This document shows positions 16,644 through 24,898 of a DNA stretch of 64,000 nt, in pieces (the first letter of the stretch is position 1; each line of letters begins with the position of its first letter). The stretch lies in assembly GCA_027487685.1 (NCBI GenBank), contig JAIYDC010000134.1, forward strand, positions 1 to 64,000. The letters run 5' to 3'. The translations under genes were made by a program, and so were the position numbers. This stretch comes from Pseudomonadota bacterium (lineage in GTDB: Bacteria > Bdellovibrionota > Bacteriovoracia > Bacteriovoracales > Bacteriovoracaceae). The notes under the pieces were generated by a model. It saw only the letters and a list, made by a program, of their open reading frames with translations, ran no database searches and had not been told where the DNA came from.

Positions 16644-18674
16644 TTAGAGCTTCTTCGGGTAGAAGTTCATTGGCTGCTTCACCTCAACTGTCCCGCCTCC
16701 GAGAGGTTCCGGGAACGTGATCCCTTTCAAAACATTCAGGACGCAGAAACTGACGTCTCTAGGGAGTGGGGTAGATCCATCGAGGCCCGCTTTTGAAACG
16801 TGGCCAGAGCTACCGATAACAAAATTAAGTCGAATGGACCCGTTGATCTCGGTCCCCTTCGCCTCCAACTCCCGCTGGTAGCAGCTCCGGAACTGAGGTA
16901 AGAATTCCATTAAACGGCGGCGGATCACATCTGGATCCATGGAGCCAAGGACCACGGTCTCTGAAGGAATACCTGCGGTATAGATCGCCCGCTTGGACGA
17001 AAGCCCCTCAGCCCCTTTTGACTGTCCCAGAACTCCTGTAGTGGCGCCGACCAGGCTTCCCTGGTTTGTTGCGATGTCGGCGGTTTTGATCTGGCCTGTA
17101 CCACTACTCACTCCCGTAGTCGCTCCGACCATCTCACCACCTGAACCTGAAGCCGTTTTAGTCTGAACTCCGGTCAGGGAGCCACCCTTGGCAACGAGGG
17201 AACTAATGGAGCTCTTGAAGTCCGCTGACTTGTAGACTTCCACGTGCCCTTGAGTTTTCATCGTGAGCTGCGACTGGGCCGTCGGTGCCTTCGTTGAAGG
17301 AAGCTTCGCTGTCTCAGTCGAATTTGAAGATGCTGCCGGAGTCGTCATGGGCTTTGTCGTCGGCTTTTTCACCGGCTCAGTCCCCTGCTTGACGATCTTC
17401 TTTTCCGGAGCAGTACGCGTGCCTGGGTCAGGCTTCTGATTTTTAACTTTTGTGTCAGCAACATCCGGCTTTTTGATGTCCGGTTGTTTTTCGACTGCTT
17501 GTTTCTTTTCAACAGCGATCTTATCCGGTGCTTTTTGAGCAACTTTCGGAGCGTTCTCAGTCTTCTCAACAACGGGCTTCTCAGCAACCGTGAGTTTCTC
17601 ACGGTAGAGGATGGTCGCAAGACGCTCAGGCGCAAGCTCGTTTTTCCGCTCATCCACCGGAACTTCGATAGAACTAAGCCCAACGGAAAGGAGAACGAAA
17701 CCAAACATGAAGATCGCTAGATACTTCCGAAACTCTGGGTCACGTTTAAGAATCGGCGCGGAGGCAATCTTCGGCGGGGCCTGAACATTCCTAATGAAGA
17801 TCTGAAGATCGTCTTTATGGAGGCGAAGAAGGTCCTGCCCATGGAGTTCCACGCTGGTTGCGACATGCCCTGTGTCTTTTTTCTTATCACTCAGGAGGAA
17901 AACACCGAAGCCCGGTAGAGTATGAACGAGAGCATATCCGCCATGGACGTCAACGAAGGGAAATTTGTCATTTTTCCCGAGGTACGGGAACTCCAGTTCC
18001 TCTTGCCTTGAAAGAACTCCGGTGATCTGATAAGTCTGTCGCCCCTCTGGTAGGTAGTCGACGCTGAAGACCTGATCACGGAATAAAATAATAACTTCAA
18101 CTGCCTGCTTGGCAGCTTCGTAACGAAAGATTGGATAGAGTTCATCCTTATCTTCAAAAATGTACTCACTAAACTCGGCCTTGGGGTCGGCGGCAAGCGG
18201 ATATACAACCGAGGGAGCATTGGTTGATACAGCAGGAGCAGTCTTAGGGAGAGCCTTAGGTGAAGCTGGGAGATCCGGCAGAGCTGACGTCTTAACGGAC
18301 GCTTCACCACGTGCAGGTTCAAGTGTTTCGAGAACCGGCGGGAGGGACTCCTCAGGTACGTAATTTCGAAATTCAAAGTTAACATCGGCAAGACGAAAGA
18401 CGTCGCCGATTCGAAGTTCCTTGACGATGATCTTATCATCATTGACGAAGGTCCCGTTGGTCGAGTTCATGTCGTAGATCATGGCCTTGTTGTCGAAGAG
18501 CTCAAGCACCGCATGAACGGCCGAAACCGCATCAGCAGGGACGACGAGGTCGCAGCTCTCTGTGCGTCCCAGGAGGATTCGCCCCTTCCCGAAGACTCCA
18601 CTCCGTACACCGGCCACTTTGGTCAGAGGGCGCAGTTCATACATCTTCTGGTGTTTGCTCTTTTCTAATTCCAC
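16644..18674 (-). CDS. FHA domain, membrane helix and AgmX/PglI-type TonB-like C-terminus (GltG-like)
   Basis: A 676-residue protein with an FHA domain at about 20-105 (GRILLGRTESCDLVVP, NSTNGTFVND) that binds phospho-Thr, a Pro-rich linker, a second cytoplasmic domain (about 170-300), one membrane helix at 318-337 (LAIFMFGFVLLSVGLSS), a long Lys/Pro/Thr-rich periplasmic arm and a C-terminal TonB-like domain of about 100 residues (FRSCYQRELEAK, GSIRLNFVIGSSGHVSK, ITFPEP). This domain order fits Myxococcus GltG and AgmX/PglI-like transducers, which carry motor energy from the inner membrane to envelope TPR and barrel proteins. It is the last gene of the operon and lies opposite aglR. Confidence 0.82.
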   Translation of the reverse strand: MELEKSKHQKMYELRPLTKVAGVRSGVFGKGRILLGRTESCDLVVPADAVSAVHAVLELFDNKAMIYDMNSTNGTFVNDDKIIVKELRIGDVFRLADVNFEFRNYVPEESLPPVLETLEPARGEASVKTSALPDLPASPKALPKTAPAVSTNAPSVVYPLAADPKAEFSEYIFEDKDELYPIFRYEAAKQAVEVIILFRDQVFSVDYLPEGRQTYQITGVLSRQEELEFPYLGKNDKFPFVDVHGGYALVHTLPGFGVFLLSDKKKDTGHVATSVELHGQDLLRLHKDDLQIFIRNVQAPPKIASAPILKRDPEFRKYLAIFMFGFVLLSVGLSSIEVPVDERKNELAPERLATILYREKLTVAEKPVVEKTENAPKVAQKAPDKIAVEKKQAVEKQPDIKKPDVADTKVKNQKPDPGTRTAPEKKIVKQGTEPVKKPTTKPMTTPAASSNSTETAKLPSTKAPTAQSQLTMKTQGHVEVYKSADFKSSISSLVAKGGSLTGVQTKTASGSGGEMVGATTGVSSGTGQIKTADIATNQGSLVGATTGVLGQSKGAEGLSSKRAIYTAGIPSETVVLGSMDPDVIRRRLMEFLPQFRSCYQRELEAKGTEINGSIRLNFVIGSSGHVSKAGLDGSTPLPRDVSFCVLNVLKGITFPEPLGGGTVEVKQPMNFYPKKL

Positions 18675-18682
18675 AATATCCC

Positions 18683-18934
18683 CTAGCGAATGCCGTCGAT
18701 GGCCTTCTTCATTTCCTGATTAAAGTTTTCTCTCTCTGGAAGCTTGTTACGGAATTCCTTTCGCAGTCGCGGAGAGATCGAAAGGTCCCCGGGTGATCCG
18801 GCCTCCCCTTCGACTCCAATTTCGTCGAAATCAAATTTCTCAAATTTTTTATACTCGTAGCGAACATTCGACTTGGGATCTTCCGCCAAAGCATGAAGAG
18901 AAAATAACAAGAGGGCAAAGGTTACGAGCTTCAC
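18683..18934 (-). CDS. Small exported protein in the Glt-like operon
   Basis: An 83-residue protein with a signal peptide (MKLVTFALLLFSLHALA) and a charged mature part (EDPKSNVRYEYKKFEKFDFDE...). No family is recognised. It overlaps the TPR lipoprotein gene by 4 bases upstream and ends 8 bases before the FHA/TonB-like gene, so it is translationally tied to both. A small periplasmic adaptor of the machine is a fair guess but unproven. Confidence 0.7.
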   Translation of the reverse strand: MKLVTFALLLFSLHALAEDPKSNVRYEYKKFEKFDFDEIGVEGEAGSPGDLSISPRLRKEFRNKLPERENFNQEMKKAIDGIR

Positions 18935-19824
18935 GGTGCTCCTCCTAGTTTTGAACGAACGGTTGCGTAGTAGCGCTGAAGATTGGCGGTCTTAGGATCG
19001 GCAATCTTATCAAAGACCTTCTGCGCCTCAATCTTATCTCCTAACTTCTGGAGGGTGAGGGCAAGATTTAATCCAACCTCCGCCCGGGTCCAGGACGCGC
19101 GTGGTATCGCTCGATAGGACTCTAGTGCACGGGGATAATCTGCCTGAATAAAATACGTTGTCGCCACCGCCGTCAAGAGATCAATGTCTGTGGGTGACTG
19201 AGAGAGAAGCCCTTGAAAAAGAGGGAGGGCCGCGTCGGCCAGGCCGTAGGTTAGATAAAGTCGCGCTAAGTTGTAGCGCGGGGTCTTCGCGAACTTTGCT
19301 TCACGATTAGCACGTTCAAATGCTACCAGCGCTTTCTGATCCTGTCCCTGCCTGGAGTACATAACTCCAATATTATTGAGCGCAGGAACGTAGTTCGAAC
19401 TCATCTCAAGGGCCTTATTGTAGAATAATAGGGCCTTGCGTGAGGAGCCCGAATTTAAGTGGCAATTTGCGACTTGATTCCAATAGGCCGGTACTTTCTG
19501 ATAGCGATGATAAGCAGAAGACGCTACTTTAAATGCCTCTGCAAATTCACCTCGGGAACATCGGACTGAGATCTCCAAAAGAGGATCACCGGCAGTTTTC
19601 ACGCCCTCAAGATCCTTCGCACTGTAACGGTCGAGAGTTTCATCTTGTAGTGCAGGTGTCATCACTGAGGTCGCACCGGCGTAAAAATCCGCGACATCGC
19701 TACTTCTTAATGGCTTCTCTTTCTGAAAGCTAGGGGTAGGAGTAGAATCAGGAGCAGGTCCGCTCTTTTTCTCAGGCGTCGATGAGCAGGCGGCTAAAAG
19801 GAGGAGAGGAATTAGGTGTTTCAT
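18931..19824 (-). CDS. TPR lipoprotein, AglT/GltE-like
   Basis: A 297-residue protein that opens with a lipobox (MKHLIPLLLLAACSS), so it is a lipoprotein with acyl-Cys13. Several tetratricopeptide repeats follow (NSGSSRKALLFYNKALEMSSNYVPALNNIG; NLARLYLTYGLADAALPLF). Such TPR lipoproteins (AglT, called GltE in the Glt scheme) belong to the envelope part of the Myxococcus gliding complex and interact with other TPR and barrel proteins. It overlaps its neighbours on both sides by 4 bases, so the operon is tightly coupled. Confidence 0.8.
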   Translation of the reverse strand: MKHLIPLLLLAACSSTPEKKSGPAPDSTPTPSFQKEKPLRSSDVADFYAGATSVMTPALQDETLDRYSAKDLEGVKTAGDPLLEISVRCSRGEFAEAFKVASSAYHRYQKVPAYWNQVANCHLNSGSSRKALLFYNKALEMSSNYVPALNNIGVMYSRQGQDQKALVAFERANREAKFAKTPRYNLARLYLTYGLADAALPLFQGLLSQSPTDIDLLTAVATTYFIQADYPRALESYRAIPRASWTRAEVGLNLALTLQKLGDKIEAQKVFDKIADPKTANLQRYYATVRSKLGGAP

Positions 19825-22688
19825 CGTCGACCTCCCCGATCCATGAGGGCCGCTTCTTTCTGAGTGAAGAAGCGTTTATGCATGTCCTGCTCATTGAAGA
19901 GAACAGAAAAGTTAGAGAGCGAGAGTATCTTATTATCACTGATGAGCTTACGGACTTCATTTCTTTGCTTGCGGGCGTTCTGAAGAATAGGACCGTGGAC
20001 ATCCGCCATGGCCTTACGGAAGCTTTCCACGAATTCAGGAGATTTTTCAGGAGGAGAAAACGCCTTCAGTGTCTCTCCGAATTCTTCATAGCCTGCGATG
20101 ATGTAGCGGTACCCTTCGACTATGCCTTTCCCGGATCCAATCTTCTGAAGCTGGTTTACATCTGTCGCCATCTGATCGAGAAGCTGAAGCTTGGACTTAA
20201 GGGCGTTCTCAAATGTCGCCTGAGGGAATGAGAGACGAATCTGATCCAATCGGCGCTTCTTGTCGGCAATGATCGAGACAAGCCTCTCCGCCATAAGGTC
20301 TAACGCTTCTACAGGAACATCAAGCTTCTGTGTCTTGGCCTGCTGATAGAATCGGTTCTGCTTATCGGAGATGGCCCTCGCCTCTTCAGCCTGTCCGATG
20401 GTGGCCAGCTCCCGGCGGTAATCTTCGTAAGGCTTAATAAGTAGGGGCCCATTCTTAGGATTCTGCTCAAGCTCACGGAGCATTCGCTCATAGGTGTCCC
20501 ACTGCTTAGTTTTCGAAAGATCCTTTAATATCTCAAGCGCCACTTCTGTGGCCGTCACCTCAGGAACACCACAGCTCTTGGCCATACTGTGAACTTCGAG
20601 GGCCTTTTTAAGATCATCATTAGCGAGAGCGATAAAAGCTGCATTCTTAAAAGACGCGGCTTTACTATTCGTCCGCTCACGGCAAAGCTTCACGAGAAGA
20701 CGATGGGACAGATCAGCGGAGGGAGCGAACTGCTGCCTTAGAAAGAGCCCGGCGGCGATGCTCAAATAGGAGTCAGCAAACTTCACAACATCGGCGACGT
20801 CCATTTCCCGAAGAGCTGTGCTCGCCCAGCTATAAGTCTGTGAGGTATCCCCCAGCTCAAAGTAGAGTGCTGCGAGGTTATAAGACGCATTAATCTTGGC
20901 CTTCGGTGTAGATTCGGAAGAAGCATGGATCTGATGATAACCCTTGAGGGCCACCGCCTTCTCCCCTTTCTCGAGAGACTGCTGAACGCCTTCGATTTGA
21001 AGTTTCGTCATTAATCCCCGCAGGGCCTCGGCATACTTAGCTGAGACCTTGAAATCACCGGCATTAATCCTTGTGACGTAAGACTTGACGGGGCCGTAGT
21101 CCTTTCGACTTCGGTAATACTCCATCACCTTGGCCAGCATCGCCTCCTGAGTTTTAAAATCCTCCGGAAAATTCTTAGCGAAGCTAGCTAAAGTTTTCTC
21201 CGCTTCTGCTACATTGCCAGAATCAAACTGAGCGTTGAAAAGCTTCACAAAGATCGCCTGGGCACGAGCGGAGCGAGTATCTACGGTAACGTACCGGGAG
21301 TAAACCGGGATGAATGAGCGATCGGCCGTGGCCTTCGGAAGGGTAGGCTGACCAAGGGCAGCGAGCATTCCCTCGAGGCTTTGAGACAGGATTTTCTTAT
21401 CTCCGTCCACGCGGGCGCCATCGAACGCCGAAATGTAAAGACCGATGGCCTTACTAAAATCTCCAGCAGCGAAAGCAGTTTCCCCTTGGAAGAAGAGCTT
21501 CTCAGCGCGCTTCCCAGGATTGAGTTGAGCAGCAAGTTCAAAGTACGCAATGGACTCTTTCGCCTTCTGTTGCTTGATTTTGGGGACACGATCATAAACA
21601 TTGGATGCGGTAGCTTTCTGGAGCTCAGCCGCCAATTTGTTAACATGGAAAGTGAGCTTTTCAAACTGCGATTTCTCGAGGCCCCCCTTGAGGTGAAGTG
21701 CAACCAACTCACGAGAGGTCGAAAGATGCTCAGCAGTGCGGTTAAATTTCTCAAAGAGATTGAGTTCCGCGAGGAGAATTTCAACACGACGACCACGGTT
21801 CTTCTCGATGGCCTTGACCTTGCCTAAGAGTTTCTCGGCCTGATCGAAACGTCCCTGCGCTGTGATTGCGGTGGCAATCTTTATAAATTGATCCGTATAG
21901 CTTAGGCCTACGCTCTCAAAGAATTGAATCGCCTCGTTGATCTGATTGGCGTCGACATAGAAGATCCCTATATCCCGTTCCACTGCCGAACGCATGTCGA
22001 CATACTTTCCGCCAGATTTGCGATGAACCTCGCGCATGAGGGAGATCCCGCGGTCATAGTTTCTGGTCCGGTAGTAAGACCACGCTAGATTAAATGCATC
22101 CTTGGTCCACCACTTATCATCTGCCCCCTTAAGTGTTGCCTCATAAAGTGGGATAGCGGCGCTGTATTTCTTATCATTAAAATAAATGTCGGCCAGTGCC
22201 TGACGTGACTTCCCAAGAACCTTTGGATCCCGGGAGCTACCGACGGCCAGTTGGAAATACTTGCGTGCGCTGGACTCTTCGCCTAGCTCTTTATAGTTGT
22301 AGGCCAGGATATAATAAACTTCACCTATCGATGAATATTGAGGGAACTTCTTGGCCACCACCAAGGCCGCATCGTTGGCCGCGGCAAAGTAGCGAGTAGA
22401 CTGTATAAAAGCTTCCCGTTTATTTAAGCGGGCCCGCTCAGCAGGAGGAACAGCTAAGTACTTCTCATTTTCGACTTCACGAAAAAGACGTCCCTTCTCG
22501 AGATTAAGCTCCGCAACTCGGAGCAGTGTTTCTGGTGCCTTGTAGTCTTGCTGCTTGGCCAGGCGGGTGACTTCGGCAAGCTCCTCGTCCACAATCGCCA
22601 GGATTTTCTTCCGGCGCTCGTCGAGAGTTGTCCGTGCGTTCGCAACGGCTTGGATCAAGAGGGTTAGAAGGATCAAATACTTTAGCAT
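19821..22688 (-). CDS. Large exported TPR protein, GltD/AgmU-like
   Basis: A 955-residue protein with a signal peptide (MLKYLILLTLLIQAVANA) and an almost all-helical body with many tetratricopeptide-type repeats (LLRVAELNLEKGRLF; VYYILAYNYKELGEESSARKYF; AFNLAWSYYRTRNYDRGISLM; AYNLAALYFELGDTSQ-like units). In Luciano-type Glt clusters the large TPR proteins GltD/AgmU sit in the periplasm and bridge inner and outer membrane parts; by position and architecture this is the best match. It overlaps the gene before it by 7 bases and the TPR lipoprotein gene after it by 4 bases. Confidence 0.78.
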   Translation of the reverse strand: MLKYLILLTLLIQAVANARTTLDERRKKILAIVDEELAEVTRLAKQQDYKAPETLLRVAELNLEKGRLFREVENEKYLAVPPAERARLNKREAFIQSTRYFAAANDAALVVAKKFPQYSSIGEVYYILAYNYKELGEESSARKYFQLAVGSSRDPKVLGKSRQALADIYFNDKKYSAAIPLYEATLKGADDKWWTKDAFNLAWSYYRTRNYDRGISLMREVHRKSGGKYVDMRSAVERDIGIFYVDANQINEAIQFFESVGLSYTDQFIKIATAITAQGRFDQAEKLLGKVKAIEKNRGRRVEILLAELNLFEKFNRTAEHLSTSRELVALHLKGGLEKSQFEKLTFHVNKLAAELQKATASNVYDRVPKIKQQKAKESIAYFELAAQLNPGKRAEKLFFQGETAFAAGDFSKAIGLYISAFDGARVDGDKKILSQSLEGMLAALGQPTLPKATADRSFIPVYSRYVTVDTRSARAQAIFVKLFNAQFDSGNVAEAEKTLASFAKNFPEDFKTQEAMLAKVMEYYRSRKDYGPVKSYVTRINAGDFKVSAKYAEALRGLMTKLQIEGVQQSLEKGEKAVALKGYHQIHASSESTPKAKINASYNLAALYFELGDTSQTYSWASTALREMDVADVVKFADSYLSIAAGLFLRQQFAPSADLSHRLLVKLCRERTNSKAASFKNAAFIALANDDLKKALEVHSMAKSCGVPEVTATEVALEILKDLSKTKQWDTYERMLRELEQNPKNGPLLIKPYEDYRRELATIGQAEEARAISDKQNRFYQQAKTQKLDVPVEALDLMAERLVSIIADKKRRLDQIRLSFPQATFENALKSKLQLLDQMATDVNQLQKIGSGKGIVEGYRYIIAGYEEFGETLKAFSPPEKSPEFVESFRKAMADVHGPILQNARKQRNEVRKLISDNKILSLSNFSVLFNEQDMHKRFFTQKEAALMDRGGRR

Positions 22689-24091
22689 TCAGACCTCAAC
22701 GCGAAGACATAGTCGCCGAGTTCATCGGCCCAGAATTCGCCATTAAAGGTCCAGAAGTACTGCTTGTCGTTGCGTTCAATGTACTTCACGTCTCCTCGCT
22801 TTTTTGAGGGAGTGGCGTCGCTCTGGTAAAGACGTTCTTTCCGTTGGGCAAGGACTTCCAGTTTAATGTAGCTCATTCCCTGAAACGAAGAATAGAGCTC
22901 AGCGTACTTAGATACTAGACCTGCGCGGACATAAGCACCAATCGAACTGCGGTATTCATCAGCGAGAACCCGAACGTTTTTGATGAGGTTTTGAGTCATA
23001 GGGCTTTGGGATCGTTTGCGGAGGTCATTGTACTCGATTATGGCCGCCGTCAAGGCACTCTTCATCTCTCGGTAGGCAGCGTCTTTTCGGATTGACCTGA
23101 GGATAGGATTGACAAGCAGAACAGGTGCCGGTCTGTTATCCTCGAAGTCGGCCATAAGGTTATAAAAATAGCGATAATCCTTGCCACGGGACACGAGGAA
23201 GGAGCGGAGTTCACGGGATGGATTAAGGAGCTCGGAGTAGAAATCATCTACCGTCTTCTTAGCATCATCATAAAGGCACATCTTAAGATAAGTCAGTGCC
23301 TTCAAGACGTCGACCTCGGGTCTGAAGATGAAATTAAACACCGGTGCTTTGTACGAAACGAGTTTGCCGAGTGTGCGATTATAATTCTTTTGATAGTAGC
23401 TCGTCCACGCCTCTTCAAAAAGGATTTCAGGCCAGACGAAGGAGTCTTTCTCGATATCGAGGTAGGTCAGTTCTGCTTTCTTAAAGTCACGAGTTGTGAA
23501 CTGAACCCGGGCGATGCCAGCGACACAGTAGTCACGGTTCGTTTCAAGCTGGTCGCGCATCGTTACAGTCTCAACTTTTCCCATCCGGACCTCGGAAGCG
23601 CGAACGCAGTCACGGAAGTGAGACTCGGCATCCGGAAAGTTACCGAAATGAGAGAAAATGGTCCCTTTGAAATTAGCTACGAATGGATAAGCTGGATGAT
23701 CGACGGAAACACCATTGAGTTCGATCATTGCTTCCTGCGGCTTTCCGCGTTTGAAAAGTTTTTTCGCAAGGATGAAGCGGATGCTACCTGAGCGTGAACG
23801 CCGAAGCTGATCTTCCGGCAGGGCCTCAAACGGCTTAACCCCAGTATGATAAAGCATCTTATCCAGGGCCTCTTCAAGTTCGGTATCCAGTGTGCGGTCA
23901 GTGCGGACGATAAAGTCTTTCATCCACGGCACTGGTGAATAGTAGTGGCCTGCCTTTACAAGGTCGATCACGAGCCTCCGGCTCCCGGCATAAGAAGCTG
24001 AGCTCTTTGCGTAGTTCCGCTCGGCGGACTCAAAAGAGGCAACTGCGACAGGAATCGCGAGGAGAGAAGTGATTAATAGCTTTGAGAACAT
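22682..24091 (-). CDS. Exported helical (TPR-like) protein of the Glt-like operon
   Basis: A 469-residue protein with a signal peptide (MFSKLLITSLLAIPVAVASF) and a helical body with TPR-like pairs (RFILAKKLFKRGKPQEAMIELN; PFVANFKGTIFSHFGNFPDAESHFRDCV). It overlaps the next gene by 7 bases and follows the barrel gene by 15. By order it may be the GltC-like component, but I see no motif that proves this. Confidence 0.7.
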   Translation of the reverse strand: MFSKLLITSLLAIPVAVASFESAERNYAKSSASYAGSRRLVIDLVKAGHYYSPVPWMKDFIVRTDRTLDTELEEALDKMLYHTGVKPFEALPEDQLRRSRSGSIRFILAKKLFKRGKPQEAMIELNGVSVDHPAYPFVANFKGTIFSHFGNFPDAESHFRDCVRASEVRMGKVETVTMRDQLETNRDYCVAGIARVQFTTRDFKKAELTYLDIEKDSFVWPEILFEEAWTSYYQKNYNRTLGKLVSYKAPVFNFIFRPEVDVLKALTYLKMCLYDDAKKTVDDFYSELLNPSRELRSFLVSRGKDYRYFYNLMADFEDNRPAPVLLVNPILRSIRKDAAYREMKSALTAAIIEYNDLRKRSQSPMTQNLIKNVRVLADEYRSSIGAYVRAGLVSKYAELYSSFQGMSYIKLEVLAQRKERLYQSDATPSKKRGDVKYIERNDKQYFWTFNGEFWADELGDYVFALRSEC

Positions 24092-24106
24092 CCTTGTTCT
24101 CCTTTC

Positions 24107-24823
24107 TTAAAATGCGAAGTTGAGACCAGCGCCCAGGTCATAGTTCGTAAAATAGTCAGTCTTCGTTGCCTTGTTTAGCCCTGTATCTGCTGTCGTTCGC
24201 TCTGCACGGTACGTAACACCAGTAACATCAAGACGTAGACTCCACCGCGTACTCAAGTAAAAACGAAGCCCAACATTCCAGAGTGCTCCGACTGTACTCT
24301 CAGAAGTCAATTCCTTCTGCGCTGCCTGAGATAGGCCCGTGTTGAAGAGATTACGGTTATCCTTGGTGCTGATACTTGCGGCACCCAGACCAAACATCCA
24401 GTCATAGTAGAAAATCTGGTTGAACGTGTTGATCTTCGAATAAAAGGGCGACCACATCAGCATCGCACCTGTAACCGTATCAATCCTTCGATAAAAGGGA
24501 AACGCTCCCTGTGACTTAACGCCCTTTGCAGTGTCACTTTCAGTGGAGGTGGACTTAGCAAACATGCCCTCTATTCCCCAGTCTTCGCTAAAAAAGAATC
24601 CTGCGCGCAAGCTTCCACCATAAGCGTCGAGGAAGTCCTGGCTTAGGTTATAGGCGCCTGTGGCACCGAGGTAAACCGTCCCATCCTTTCGAAACTTACG
24701 GTTTTGAAGGACATAGATTTCTTTATCTGAATCGAGCCAAGAGAAATCATAAAGCGATTTCTCGTCCGCGATGGCGAGGGCGCTCATAAGGGACATGGTC
24801 ATAACCAGGATGAGTCGTTTCAT
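24107..24823 (-). CDS. Outer membrane beta-barrel protein
   Basis: A 238-residue protein with a signal peptide (MKRLILVMTMSLMSALAIA) and an alternating, aromatic-rich pattern of short strands (AYNLSQDFLDAYGGSLRAGFFFSEDWGIEGMF; TRWSLRLDVTGVTYR) ending in a terminal Phe (LGAGLNFAF), the usual outer-membrane insertion signal. It is the first gene of the Glt-like operon, where Myxococcus has outer-membrane porin-like GltA/GltB, and is the likely surface anchor of the machine. The ATG at 24823 is favoured; the longer in-frame start at 24889 puts 22 residues before the signal peptide. Confidence 0.75.
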   Translation of the reverse strand: MKRLILVMTMSLMSALAIADEKSLYDFSWLDSDKEIYVLQNRKFRKDGTVYLGATGAYNLSQDFLDAYGGSLRAGFFFSEDWGIEGMFAKSTSTESDTAKGVKSQGAFPFYRRIDTVTGAMLMWSPFYSKINTFNQIFYYDWMFGLGAASISTKDNRNLFNTGLSQAAQKELTSESTVGALWNVGLRFYLSTRWSLRLDVTGVTYRAERTTADTGLNKATKTDYFTNYDLGAGLNFAF

Positions 24824-24836
24824 TTTTACTTCACTT

Positions 24837-24869
24837 GTTAGAACTATCACTTGATAGGAAAATTCTAAC
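24837..24869. promoter_or_regulatory. Nested inverted repeats upstream of the barrel gene
   Basis: GTTAGAA (24837-24843) pairs with TTCTAAC (24863-24869), and inside it CTATCA (24844-24849) pairs with TGATAG (24852-24857). It sits 14 bases before the barrel gene start and after the addA stop. It has no U-tract, so it may be a leader hairpin or an operator of the Glt-like operon. Confidence 0.4.
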
Positions 24870-24898
24870 ACGCTCTGTGGCAGGTGCAAGTTCGCGGA

